Positions 49,101-63,800 of a DNA stretch of 64,000 nucleotides are shown in pieces (position 1 is the first letter of the stretch; every line of letters starts with the position of its first letter). The stretch lies in contig CM049308.1 of NCBI GenBank assembly GCA_026874595.1, forward strand, positions 97,204,624 to 97,268,623, given 5' to 3'. The notes beneath the pieces were generated by a model, which did not search any database, was not told the DNA's origin, and saw only the letters and a list, made by a program, of their open reading frames with translations. The DNA is from Sipunculus nudus. Its lineage: Eukaryota; Annelida; Sipuncula; Golfingiida; Sipunculidae. Made by a program: the position numbers and the translations under genes.

Positions 49101-52031
49101 TCGTCTGATCCAGCACTAATCATAACAGAAAAATGGATGTATTTTCAAGTCCATCAGAACCGACACTAATCATAACAGAAAAATGGATGTATTATGAAGT
49201 CCGTCAGAACCGACACTAATCATAACAGAAAAATTGATGTATTATCAAGTCCGTCAGATCCAACACTAATCATAACTAAAAAATGGATGTTTTATCAAAT
49301 CCGTCAGATCCAACACTAATCAAAACATAAAAATGGATGTATTATCAATTCCGTCAGAATCCGACAGTAATCATAACAGAAAAATGGATGTATCGTCAAG
49401 TCCCTCAGTATCCGACAGTAATCAGAACATAAAAATGGATGTATCATCAATTCCGTCAGAATCCGACAGTAATCACAACATAAAAATGGATGTATCATCA
49501 ATTCCGTCAAAATCCGACAGTTATCATAACAGAAAAATTGATGTATTATCAAGTCCGTCAGATCCAACACTAATCATAACTAAAAAATGGATGTTTTATC
49601 AAATCCGTCAGATCCAACACTAATCAAAACATAAAAATGGATGTATTATCAATTCCGTCAGAATCCGACAGTAATCATAACAGAAAAAAATGAATGTATC
49701 ATCAAGTCCGTCAGAATCCGACAGTAATCATAACATAAAAATTGATGCATCATCAATTCAGTCAGAATCCGACAGTAATCATTACAGAAAAATTCATGCA
49801 TCATCAAGTCCGTCAGAATCCGACAGTAATCATAACAGAAAAATGGATGTATCGTTAAGTCCCTCAGTATCCGACAGTAATCAGAACATAAAAATGGATG
49901 TATCATCAATTCCGTCAGAATCCGACAGTAATCACAACATAAAAATGGATGTATCATCAATTCCGTCAAAATCCGACAGTTATCATAACATAAAAATGGA
50001 TGTATCATCAATTCCGTCAGAATCCGACAGTAATCACAACATAAAAATGGATGTATCATCAATTCCGTCAGAATCCGACAGTAATCATAACATAAAAATG
50101 GAAGTATCATCAATTCCGTGAGAATCCGACAGTAATCACAACATAAAAATGGAAGTATCATCAAGTCCGTCAGAATACGATAGTAATCATAACATAAAAA
50201 TGGATGTATCATCAATTCCGTCAGAATCCGACAGTAATCACCACATAAAAATGGATGTATCATCAATTCCGTCAGAATCCGACAGTAATCACAACGTAAA
50301 AATGGATGTATCATCAATTCCGTCAGAATCCGACAGTAATCACAACATAAAAATGGAAGTATCATCAATTCCGTCAGAATCCGACAGTAATCATAACATA
50401 AAAATGGATGTATCATCAATTCCGTCAGAATCCGACAGTAATCATAACATAAAAATGGATGTATCATCAATTCCGTCAGAATCCGACAGTAATCACAACA
50501 TAAAAATGGATGTATCATCAAGTGCGTCAGAATCGGACAGTAATCATAACATAAAATTCGATGCATCATCAATTCCGTCAGAATCCGACAGTAATCATAA
50601 CATGAAAATTGATACATCATCAAGTACGTCAGAATCTGACAGTAAACATAACATAAAAATTGATGCATCATCAATTCCGTCAGAATACGACAGTAATCAT
50701 AACATAAAAATCGATGCATCATCAATTCTGTCAGAATCCGACAGTAATCATAATTTAAAAAGTTGATGTATCATCAAGTCCGTCAGAACCGACATAAATC
50801 ATAACAGAAAAATGGATGTATTATCAAGTTCGTCTGATCCAGCACTAATCATAACAGAAAAATGGATGTATTTTCAAGTCCATCAGAACCGACACTAATC
50901 ATAACAGAAAAATGGATGTATTATGAAGTCCGTCAGAACCGACACTAATCATAACAGAAAAATTGATGTATTATCAAGTCCGTCAGATCCAACACTAATC
51001 ATAACTAAAAAATGGATGTTTTATCAAATCCGTCAGATCCAACACTAATCAAAACATAAAAATGGATGTATTATCAATTCCTTCAGAATCCGACAGTAAT
51101 CATAACAGAAAAAATGAATGTATCATCAAGTCCGTCAGAATCCGACAGTAATCATAACATAAAAATTGATGCATCATCAATTCAGTCAGAATCCGACAGT
51201 AATCATTACAGAAAAATTGATGTATCATCAAGTCCGTCAGTATCCGACAGTAATCATAACATAAAAATTCATGCATCATCAAGTCCGTCAGAATCCGACA
51301 GTAATCATAACAGAAAAATGGATGTATCGTCAAGTCCCTCAGTATCCGACAGTAATCAGAACATAAAAATGGATGTATCATCAATTCCGTCAGAATCCGA
51401 CAGTAATCACAACATAAAAATGGATGTATCATCAATTCCGTCAAAATCCGACAGTTAGCATAACATAAAAATGGATGTATCATCAATTCCGTCAGAATCC
51501 GACAGTAATCACAACATAAAAATGGATGTATCATCAATTCCGTCAGAATCCGACAGTAATCACAACGTAAAAATGGATGTATCATCAATTCCGTCAGAAT
51601 CCGACAGTAATCATAACATAAAAATGGAAGTATCATCAATTCCGTCAGAATCCGACAGTAATCATAACATAAAAATGGATGTATCATCAATTCCGTCAGA
51701 ATCCGACAGTAATCATAACATAAAAATGGATGTATCATCAATTCCGTCAGAATCCGACAGTAATCACAACATAAAAATGGATGTATCATCAAGTGCGTCA
51801 GAATCGGACAGTTATCATAACATAAAATTCGATGCATCATCAATTCCGTCAGAATCCGACAGTAATCATAACATGAAAATTGATACATCATCAAGTACGT
51901 CAGAATCTGACAGTAAACATAACATAAAAATTGATGCATCATCAATTCCGTCAGAATACGACAGTAATCATAACATAAAAATCGATGCATCATCAATTCT
52001 GTCAGAATCCGACAGTAATCATAATTTAAAA
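37129..52031. repeat. 8,036-bp higher-order supra-unit and shortened second copy
   Basis: The spacing of 50-bp blocks from 37129 is 2394, 1473, 1729, 1526, 914 (sum 8,036). From 45165 it is 2394, 1473, 1729, 1271, ending at 52032. The second copy lacks 255 bp (five monomers) in the fourth interval and the whole 914-bp fifth interval. Private differences are few, for example cataaaaatgg near 38754 versus catataaatgg near 46790, and ccgccag near 41837 versus ccgacag near 49873. Confidence 0.88.
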
Positions 52032-55000
52032 AGTTGATGTATCATCAAGTCCGTCAGAACCGACATAAATCATAACAGAAAAATGGATGTATTATCAAGT
52101 TCGTCTGATCCAGCACTAATCATAACAGAAAAATGGATGTATTTTCAAGTTCGTCTGATCCAGCACTAATCATAACAGAAAAATGGATGTATTTTCAAGT
52201 CCATCAGAACCGACACTAATCATAACAGAAAAATGGATGTATTATGAAGTCCGTCAGAACCGACAGTAATCATAACATTAAAATGTAAGTATCATCAAGT
52301 CCGTCAGAATACGACAGTAATCATAACATAAAAATGGAAGTATCATCAATTCCGTCAGAATCCGACAGTAATCACAACATTAAAATGGATGTATCATCAA
52401 TTCCGTCAGAATCCGACAGTATTCACAACATAAAAATGGATGTATCATCAATTCCGTCAGAATCCGACAGTAATCATAAACTAAAAATGGAAGTATCATC
52501 AATTTCGTCAGAATCCGACAGTAATCACAACATAAAAATGAAAGTATCATCAATTCCGTCAGAATCCGACAGTAATCACAACATAAAAATGGATGTATCA
52601 TCAAGTCCGTCAGAATACGACAGTCATCATAACATAAAAATTGATGCATCATCAATTCCGTCAGAATCCGACAGTAATCATAACATAAAAATGGATGTAT
52701 CATCAAGTCCGTCAGAATCCGACAGTAATCACAACATAAAAATGGATGTATCATCAATTCCGTGAGAATCCGACAGTAATCATAACATAAAAATGGAAGT
52801 ATCATCAATTCCGTCAGAATCCGAAAGTAATCACAACATAAAAATGGATGTATCATCAATTCCGTCAGAATCCGACAGTTATCACAACATAGAAATGGAT
52901 GTATCATCAAGTCCGTCAGAATCCGACAGTAATCATAACATAAAAATGTAAGTATCATCAAGTCCGTCAAATTACGACAGTAATCATAACATAAAAATGG
53001 AAGTATCATCAATTCCGTCAGAATCCGACAGTAATCACAACATAAAAATGGATGTATCATCAATTCCGTCAGAATCCGACAGTATTCACAACATAAAAAT
53101 GGATGTATCATCAATTCCGTCAGAATCCGACAGTAATCATAAACTAAAAATGGAAGTATCATCAATTACGTCAGAATCCGACAGTAATCACAACATAAAA
53201 ATGGAAGTATCATCAATTCCGTCAGAATCCGACAGTAATCACAACATAAAAATGGATGTATCATCAAGTCCGTCAGAATACGACGGTCATCATAACATAA
53301 AAATTGATGCATCATCAATTCCGTCAGAATCCGACAGTAATCATAACATAAAAATGGATGTATCATCAAGTCCGTCAGAATCCGACAGTAATCACAACAT
53401 AAAAATGGATGTATCATGAATTGCGTCAGAATCGGACAGTAATCATAACATAAAATTCGATGCATCATCAATTCCGTCAGAATCCGACAGTAATCATAAC
53501 ATGAAAATTGATACATCATCAAGTACGTCAGAATCTGACAGTAAACATAACATAAAAATTGATGCATCATCAATTCCGACAGAATCCGACAGTAATCATA
53601 ACATAAAAATGGATGTATCATCAATTCCGTCAGAATCCGACAGTATTCACAACATAAAAATGGATGTATCATCAATTCCGTCAGAATCCGACAGTAATCA
53701 TAAACTAAAAATGGAAGTATCATCAATTACGTCAGAATCCGACAGTAATCACAACATAAAAATGGAAGTATCATCAATTCCGTCAGAATCCGACAGTAAT
53801 CACAACATAAAAATGGATGTATCATCAAGTCCGTCAGAATACGACGGTCATCATAACATAAAAATTGATGCATCATCAATTCCGTCAGAATCCGACAGTA
53901 ATCATAACATAAAAATGGATGTATCATCAAGTCCGTCAGAATCCGACAGTAATCACAACATAAAAATGGATGTATCATGAATTGCGTCAGAATCGGACAG
54001 TAATCATAACATAAAATTCGATGCATCATCAATTCCGTCAGAATCCGACAGTAATCATAACATGAAAATTGATACATCATCAAGTACGTCAGAATCTGAC
54101 AGTAAACATAACATAAAAATTGATGCATCATCAATTCCGACAGAATCCGACAGTAATCATAACATAAAAATGGATGTATCATCAATTCCGTCAGAATCCG
54201 ACAGTAATCACAACATAAAAATCGATGCATCATCAATTCTGTCAGAATCCGACAGTGATCATAGCATGAAAAATGGATGTATCATCAAGTGCGTCAGAAT
54301 CGGAGAGTAATCATAACATAAAAATTGATGCATCATCAAGTCCGTCAGAATACGACAGTAATCATAACATAAAAATCGATGCATCATCAATTCTGTCAGA
54401 ATCCGACAGTAATCATAATTTAAAAAGTTGATGTATCATCAAGTCCGTCAGAACCGACATAAATCATAACAGAAAAATGGATGTATTATCAAGTTCGTCT
54501 GATCCAGCACTAATCATAACAGAAAAATGGATGTATTTTCAGGTCCATCAGAACCGACACTAATCATAACAGAAAAATGGATGTATTATGAAGTCCGTCA
54601 GAACCGACACTAATCATAACAGAAAAATTGATGTATTATCAAGTCCGTCAGATCCAACACTAATCATAACTAAAAAATGGATGTTTTATCAAATCCGTCA
54701 GATCCAACACTAATCAAAACATAAAAATGGATGTATTATCAATTCCGTCAGAATCCGACAGTAATCATAACAGAAAAAATGAATGTATCATCAAGTCCGT
54801 CAGAATCCGACAGTAATCATAACATAAAAATTGATGCATCATCAATTCAGTCAGAATCCGACAGTAATCATTACAGAAAAATTGATGTATCATCAAGTCC
54901 GTCAGTATCCGACAGTAATCATAACATAAAAATCCATGCATCATCAAGTCCGTCAGAATCCGACAGTAATCATAACATAAAAATTGATGCATCATCAATT

Positions 55001-58000
55001 CAGTCAGAATCCGACAGTAATCATTACAGAAAAATTGATGTATCATCAAGTCCGTCAGTATCCGACAGTAATCATAACATAAAAATTCATGCATCATCAA
55101 GTCCGTCAGAATCCGACAGTAATCATAACAGAAAAATGGATGTATCGTCAAGTCCCTCAGTATCCGACAGTAATCAGAACATAAAAATGGATGTATCATC
55201 AATTCCGTCAGAATCCGACAGTAATCACAACATAAAAATGGATGTATCATCAATTCCGTCAAAATCCGACAGTTAGCATAACATAAAAATGGATGTATCA
55301 TCAATTCCGTCAGAATCCGACAGTAATCACAACATAAAAATGGATGTATCATCAATTCCGTCAGAATCCGACAGTAATCACAACGTAAAAATGGATGTAT
55401 CATCAATTCCGTCAGAATCCGACAGTAATCATAACATAAAAATGGAAGTATCATCAATTCCGTCAGAATCCGACAGTAATCATAACATAAAAATGGATGT
55501 ATCATCAATTCCGTCAGAATCCGACAGTAATCATAACATAAAAATGGATGTATCATCAATTCCGTCAGAATCCGACAGTAATCACAACATAAAAATGGAT
55601 GTATCATCAAGTGCGTCAGAATCGGACAGTTATCATAACATAAAATTCGATGCATCATCAATTCCGTCAGAATCCGACAGTAATCATAACATGAAAATTG
55701 ATACATCATCAAGTACGTCAGAATCTGACAGTAAACATAACATAAAAATTGATGCATCATCAATTCCGTCAGAATACGACAGTAATCATAACATAAAAAT
55801 CGATGCATCATCAATTCTGTCAGAATCCGACAGTAATCATAATTTAAAAAGTTGATGTATCATCAAGTCCGTCAGAACCGACATAAATCATAACAGAAAA
55901 ATGGATGTATTATCAAGTTCGTCTGATCCAGCACTAATCATAACAGAAAAATGGATGTATTTTCAAGTTCGTCTGATCCAGCACTAATCATAACAGAAAA
56001 ATGGATGTATTTTCAAGTCCATCAGAACCGACACTAATCATAACAGAAAAATGGATGTATTATGAAGTCCGTCAGAACCGACAGTAATCATAACATTAAA
56101 ATGTAAGTATCATCAAGTCCGTCAGAATACGACAGTAATCATAACATAAAAATGGAAGTATCATCAATTCCGTCAGAATCCGACAGTAATCACAACATTA
56201 AAATGGATGTATCATCAATTCCGTCAGAATCCGACAGTATTCACAACATAAAAATGGATGTATCATCAATTCCGTCAGAATCCGACAGTAATCATAAACT
56301 AAAAATGGAAGTATCATCAATTTCGTCAGAATCCGACAGTAATCACAACATAAAAATGAAAGTATCATCAATTCCGTCAGAATCCGACAGTAATCACAAC
56401 ATAAAAATGGATGTATCATCAAGTCCGTCAGAATACGACAGTCATCATAACATAAAAATTGATGCATCATCAATTCCGTCAGAATCCGACAGTAATCATA
56501 ACATAAAAATGGATGTATCATCAAGTCCGTCAGAATCCGACAGTAATCACAACATAAAAATGGATGTATCATCAATTCCGTGAGAATCCGACAGTAATCA
56601 TAACATAAAAATGGAAGTATCATCAATTCCGTCAGAATCCGAAAGTAATCACAACATAAAAATGGATGTATCATCAATTCCGTCAGAATCCGACAGTTAT
56701 CACAACATAGAAATGGATGTATCATCAAGTCCGTCAGAATCCGACAGTAATCATAACATAAAAATGTAAGTATCATCAAGTCCGTCAAATTACGACAGTA
56801 ATCATAACATAAAAATGGAAGTATCATCAATTCCGTCAGAATCCGACAGTAATCACAACATAAAAATGGATGTATCATCAATTCCGTCAGAATCCGACAG
56901 TATTCACAACATAAAAATGGATGTATCATCAATTCCGTCAGAATCCGACAGTAATCATAAACTAAAAATGGAAGTATCATCAATTACGTCAGAATCCGAC
57001 AGTAATCACAACATAAAAATGGAAGTATCATCAATTCCGTCAGAATCCGACAGTAATCACAACATAAAAATGGATGTATCATCAAGTCCGTCAGAATACG
57101 ACGGTCATCATAACATAAAAATTGATGCATCATCAATTCCGTCAGAATCCGACAGTAATCATAACATAAAAATGGATGTATCATCAAGTCCGTCAGAATC
57201 CGACAGTAATCACAACATAAAAATGGATGTATCATGAATTGCGTCAGAATCGGACAGTAATCATAACATAAAATTCGATGCATCATCAATTCCGTCAGAA
57301 TCCGACAGTAATCATAACATGAAAATTGATACATCATCAAGTACGTCAGAATCTGACAGTAAACATAACATAAAAATTGATGCATCATCAATTCCGACAG
57401 AATCCGACAGTAATCATAACATAAAAATGGATGTATCATCAATTCCGTCAGAATCCGACAGTATTCACAACATAAAAATGGATGTATCATCAATTCCGTC
57501 AGAATCCGACAGTAATCATAAACTAAAAATGGAAGTATCATCAATTACGTCAGAATCCGACAGTAATCACAACATAAAAATGGAAGTATCATCAATTCCG
57601 TCAGAATCCGACAGTAATCACAACATAAAAATGGATGTATCATCAAGTCCGTCAGAATACGACGGTCATCATAACATAAAAATTGATGCATCATCAATTC
57701 CGTCAGAATCCGACAGTAATCATAACATAAAAATGGATGTATCATCAAGTCCGTCAGAATCCGACAGTAATCACAACATAAAAATGGATGTATCATGAAT
57801 TGCGTCAGAATCGGACAGTAATCATAACATAAAATTCGATGCATCATCAATTCCGTCAGAATCCGACAGTAATCATAACATGAAAATTGATACATCATCA
57901 AGTACGTCAGAATCTGACAGTAAACATAACATAAAAATTGATGCATCATCAATTCCGACAGAATCCGACAGTAATCATAACATAAAAATGGATGTATCAT

Positions 58001-59565
58001 CAATTCCGTCAGAATCCGACAGTAATCACAACATAAAAATCGATGCATCATCAATTCTGTCAGAATCCGACAGTGATCATAGCATGAAAAATGGATGTAT
58101 CATCAAGTGCGTCAGAATCGGAGAGTAATCATAACATAAAAATTGATGCATCATCAAGTCCGTCAGAATACGACAGTAATCATAACATAAAAATCGATGC
58201 ATCATCAATTCTGTCAGAATCCGACAGTAATCATAATTTAAAAAGTTGATGTATCATCAAGTCCGTCAGAACCGACATAAATCATAACAGAAAAATGGAT
58301 GTATTATCAAGTTCGTCTGATCCAGCACTAATCATAACAGAAAAATGGATGTATTTTCAGGTCCATCAGAACCGACACTAATCATAACAGAAAAATGGAT
58401 GTATTATGAAGTCCGTCAGAACCGACACTAATCATAACAGAAAAATTGATGTATTATCAAGTCCGTCAGATCCAACACTAATCATAACTAAAAAATGGAT
58501 GTTTTATCAAATCCGTCAGATCCAACACTAATCAAAACATAAAAATGGATGTATTATCAATTCCGTCAGAATCCGACAGTAATCATAACAGAAAAAATGA
58601 ATGTATCATCAAGTCCGTCAGAATCCGACAGTAATCATAACATAAAAATTGATGCATCATCAATTCAGTCAGAATCCGACAGTAATCATTACAGAAAAAT
58701 TGATGTATCATCAAGTCCGTCAGTATCCGACAGTAATCATAACATAAAAATCCATGCATCATCAAGTCCGTCAGAATCCGACAGTAATCATAACAGAAAA
58801 ATGGATGTATCGTCAAGTCCCTCAGTATCCGACAGTAATCAGAACATAAAAATGGATGTATCATCAATTCCGTCAGAATCCGACAGTAATCACAACATAA
58901 AAATGGATGTATCATCAATTCCGTCAAAATCCGACAGTTATCATAACATAAAAATGGATGTATCATCAATTCCGTCAGAATCCGACAGTAATCACAACAT
59001 AAAAATGGATGTATCATCAATTCCGTCAGAATCCGACAGTAATCACCACATAAAAATGGATGTATCATCAATTCCGTCAGAATCCGACAGTAATCACAAC
59101 GTAAAAATGGATGTATCATCAATTCCGTCAGAATCCGACAGTAATCATAACATAAAAATGGAAGTATCATCAATTCCGTCAGAATCCGACAGTAATCATA
59201 ACATAAAAATGGATGTATCATCAATTCCGTCAGAATCCGACAGTAATCATAACATAAAAATGGATGTATCATCAATTCCGTCAGAATCCGACAGTAATCA
59301 CAACATAAAAATGGATGTATCATCAAGTGCGTCAGAATCGGACAGTAATCATAACATAAAATTCGATGCATCATCAATTCCGTCAGAATCCGACAGTAAT
59401 CATAACATGAAAATTGATACATCATCAAGTACGTCAGAATCTGACAGTAAACATAACATAAAAATTGATGCATCATCAATTCCGTCAGAATACGACAGTA
59501 ATCATAACATAAAAATCGATGCATCATCAATTCTGTCAGAATCCGACAGTAATCATAATTTAAAA
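52032..59565. repeat. 3,818-bp higher-order repeat and shortened second copy
   Basis: Intervals 2394 + 1424 (52032-55849) are followed by 2394 + 1322 (55850-59565). Matching landmarks are offset by exactly 3,818 bp, including the ccatgcatc variant and the 'caggtccatcag' variant in the 50-bp block. The second copy is 102 bp (two monomers) shorter. The 2,394-bp segment is the same unit that opens each copy of the 8,036-bp repeat. Confidence 0.88.
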
Positions 59566-60888
59566 AGTTGATGTATCATCAAGTCCGTCAGAACCGACAT
59601 AAATCATAACAGAAAAATGGATGTATTATCAAGTTCGTCTGATCCAGCACTAATCATAACAGAAAAATGGATGTATTTTCAAGTCCATCAGAACCGACAC
59701 TAATCATAACAGAAAAATGGATGTATTATGAAGTCCGTCAGAACCGACACTAATCATAACAGAAAAATTGATGTATTATCAAGTCCGTCAGATCCAACAT
59801 TAATCATAACTAAAAAATGGATGTTTTATCAAATCCGTCAGAACCGACACTAATCAAAACATAAAAATGGATGTATTATCAATTCCGTCAGAATCCGACA
59901 GTAATCATAACAGAAAAAATGAATGTATCATCAAGTCCGTCAGAATCCGACAGTAATCATAACATAAAAATTGATGCATCATCAATTCAGTCAGAATCCG
60001 ACAGTAATCATTACAGAAAAATTGATGTATCATCAAGTCCGTCAGTATCCGACAGTAATCATAACATAAAAATCCATGCATCATCAAGTCCGTCAGAATC
60101 CGACAGTAATCATAACAGAAAAATGGATGTATCGTCAAGTCCCTCAGTATCCGACAGTAATCAGAACATAAAAATGGATGTATCATCAATTCCGTCAGAA
60201 TCCGACAGTAATCACAACATAAAAATGGATGTATCATCAATTCCGTCAGAATCCGACAGTAATCATAACATAAAAATGGATGTATCATCAATTCCGTCAG
60301 AATCCGACAGTAATCACAACATAAAAATGGATGTATCATCAATTCCGTCAGAATCCGACAGTAATCACCACATAAAAATGGATGTATCATCAATTCCGTC
60401 AGAATCCGACAGTAATCACAACGTAAAAATGGATGTATCATCAATTCCGTCAGAATCCGACAGTAATCATAACATAAAAATGGAAGTATCATCAATTCCG
60501 TCAGAATCCGACAGTAATCATAACATAAAAATGGATGTATCATCAATTCCGTCAGAATCCGACAGTAATCATAACATAAAAATGGATGTATCATCAATTC
60601 CGTCAGAATCCGACAGTAATCACAACATAAAAATGGATGTATCATCAAGTGCGTCAGAATCGGACAGTAATCATAACATAAAATTCGATGCATCATCAAT
60701 TCCGTCAGAATCCGACAGTAATCATAACATGAAAATTGATACATCATCAAGTACGTCAGAATCTGACAGTAAACATAACATAAAAATTGATGCATCATCA
60801 ATTCCGTCAGAATACGACAGTAATCATAACATAAAAATCGATGCATCATCAATTCTGTCAGAATCCGACAGTAATCATAATTTAAAAA
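58244..60888. repeat. 1,322-bp higher-order repeat, two copies
   Basis: 58244-59565 and 59566-60888 are tandem copies with landmarks offset by 1,322 bp. Each contains one 50-bp block and one open run of 340 codons, nearly identical in sequence. A further shorter repeat with offset 1,015 bp follows (61189 versus 62204). Confidence 0.88.
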
Positions 60889-63800
60889 GTTGATGTATCA
60901 TCAAGTCCGTCAGAACCGACATAAATCATAACAGAAAAATGGATGTATTATCAAGTTCGTCTGATCCAGCACTAATCATAACAGAAAAATGGATGTATTT
61001 TCAAGTCCATCAGAACCGACACTAATCATAACAGAAAAATGGATGTATTATGAAGTCCGTCAGAACCGACACTAATCATAACAGAAAAATTGATGTATTA
61101 TCAAGTCCGTCAGATCCAACATTAATCATAACTAAAAAATGGATGTTTTATCAAATCCGTCAGATCCAACACTAATCAAAACATAAAAATGGATGTATTA
61201 TCAATTCCGTCAGAATCCGACAGTAATCATAACAGAAAAATGGATGTATCGTCAAGTCCCTCAGTATCCGACAGTAATCAGAACATAAAAATGGATGTAT
61301 CATCAATTCCGTCAGAATCCGACAGTAATCACAACATAAAAATGGATGTATCATCAATTCCGTCAAAATCCGACAGTTATCATAACAGAAAAATTGATGT
61401 ATTATCAAGTCCGTCAGATCCAACACTAATCATAACTAAAAAATGGATGTTTTATCAAATCCGTCAGATCCAACACTAATCAAAACATAAAAATGGATGT
61501 ATTATCAATTCCGTCAGAATCCGACAGTAATCATAACAGAAAAAATGAATGTATCATCAAGTCCGTCAGAATCCGACAGTAATCATAACATAAAAATTGA
61601 TGCATCATCAATTCAGTCAGAATCCGACACTAATCATTACAGAAAAATTGATGTATCATCAAGTCCGTCAGTATCCGACAGTAATCACAACATAAAAATG
61701 GATGTATCATCAAGTGCGTCAGAATCGGACAGTAATCATAACATAAAATTCGATGCATCATCAATTCCGTCAGAATCCGACAGTAATCATAACATGAAAA
61801 TTGATACATCATCAAGTACGTCAGAATCTGACAGTAAACATAACATAAAAATTGATGCATCATCAATTCCGTCAGAATACGACAGTAATCATAACATAAA
61901 AATCGATGCATCATCAATTCTGTCAGAATCCGACAGTAATCATAATTTAAAAAGTTGATGTATCATCAAGTCCGTCAGAACCGACATAAATCATAACAGA
62001 AAAATGGATGTATTATCAAGTCCATCAGAACCGACACTAATCATAACAGAAAAATGGATGTATTATGAAGTCCGTCAGAACCGACACTAATCATAACAGA
62101 AAAATTGATGTATTATCAAGTCCGTCAGATCCAACACTAATCATAACTAAAAAATGGATGTTTTATCAAATCCGTCAGATCCAACACTAATCAAAACATA
62201 AAAATGGATGTATTATCAATTCCGTCAGAATCCGACAGTAATCATAACAGAAAAATGGATGTATCGTCAAGTCCCTCAGTATCCGACAGTAATCAGAACA
62301 TAAAAATGGATGTATCATCAATTCCGTCAGAATCCGACAGTAATCACAACATAAAAATGGATGTATCATCAATTCCGTCAAAATCCGACAGTTATCATAA
62401 CAGAAAAATTGATGTATTATCAAGTCCGTCAGATCCAACACTAATCATAACTAAAAAATGGATGTTTTATCAAATCCGTCAGATCCAACACTAATCAAAA
62501 CATAAAAATGGTTGTATTATCAATTCCGTCAGAATCCGACAGTAATCATAACAGAAAAAATGAATGTATCATCAAGTCCGTCAGAATCCGACAGTAATCA
62601 TAACATAAAAATTGATGCATCATCAATTCAGTCAGAATCCGACACTAATCATTACAGAAAAATTGATGTATCATCAAGTCCGTCAGTATCCGACAGTAAT
62701 CATAACATAAAAATTCATGCATCATCAAGTCCGTCAGAATCCGACAGTAATCATAACAGAAAAATGGATGTATCGTCAAGTCCCTAAGAATCCGACAGTA
62801 ATCATAACAGAAAAATGGATGTATCGTCAAGTCCCTCAGTATCCGACAGTAATCAGAACATAAAAATGGATGTATCATCAATTCCGTCAGAATCCGACAG
62901 TAATCACAACATAAAAATGGATGTATCATCAATTCCGTCAGAATCCGACAGTAATCACAACATAAAAATGGAAGTATCATCAATTCCGTCAGAATCCGAC
63001 AGTAATTATAACATAAAAATGGATGTATCATCAATTCCGTCAGAATACGACAGTAATCACAATATAAAAATGGATGTATCATCAATTCCGTCAGAATCCG
63101 ACAGTAATCACAACATAAAAATGGATGTATCATCAAGTCCGTCAGAATCCGACAGTCATCATAACATAAAAATTGATGCATCATCAATTCCGTCAGAATC
63201 CGACAGTAATCATAACATAAAAATGGATGTATCATCAAGTCCGTCAGAATCCGACAGTAATCACAACATAAAAATGGATGTATCATCAATTCCGTGAGAA
63301 TCCGACAGTAATCATAACATAAAAATGGAAGTATCATCAATTCCGTCAGAATCCGAAAGTAATCACAACATAAAAATGGATGTATCATCAATTCCGTCAG
63401 AATCCGACAGTAATCACAACATAGAAATGGATATATCATCAAGTCCGTCAGAATCCGACAGTAATCATAACATAAAAATGTAAGTATCATCAAGTCCGTC
63501 AAATTACGACAGTAATCATAACATAAAAATGGAAGTATCATCAATTCCGTCAGAATCCGACAGTAATCACAACATAAAAATGGATGTATCATCAATTCCG
63601 TCAGAATCCAACAGTATTCACAACATAAAAATGGATGTATCATCAATTCCGTCAGAATCCGACAGTAATCATAAACTAAAAATGGAAGTATCATCAATTA
63701 CGTCAGAATCCGACAGTAATCACAACATAAAAATGGAAGTATCATCAATTCCGTCAGAATCCGACAGTAATCACAACATAAAAATGGATGTATCATCAAG

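Larger units (their letters stand above)
31122..62500. repeat. Nineteen blocks of a diverged 50-bp monomer subfamily
   Basis: Each block begins with agttgatgtatcatcaagtc and runs for about 250-320 bp with 50-bp monomers (motifs cagaaccgacactaatcata, ctgatccagcactaatcata, acagaaaaatggatgtatta). Starts: 31122, 33669, 35092, 37129, 39523, 40996, 42725, 44251, 45165, 47559, 49032, 50761, 52032, 54426, 55850, 58244, 59566, 60889, 61953. No block occurs in 21191-31100. The 50-bp period shifts the frame and ends the long open frames on both strands. Confidence 0.9.
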
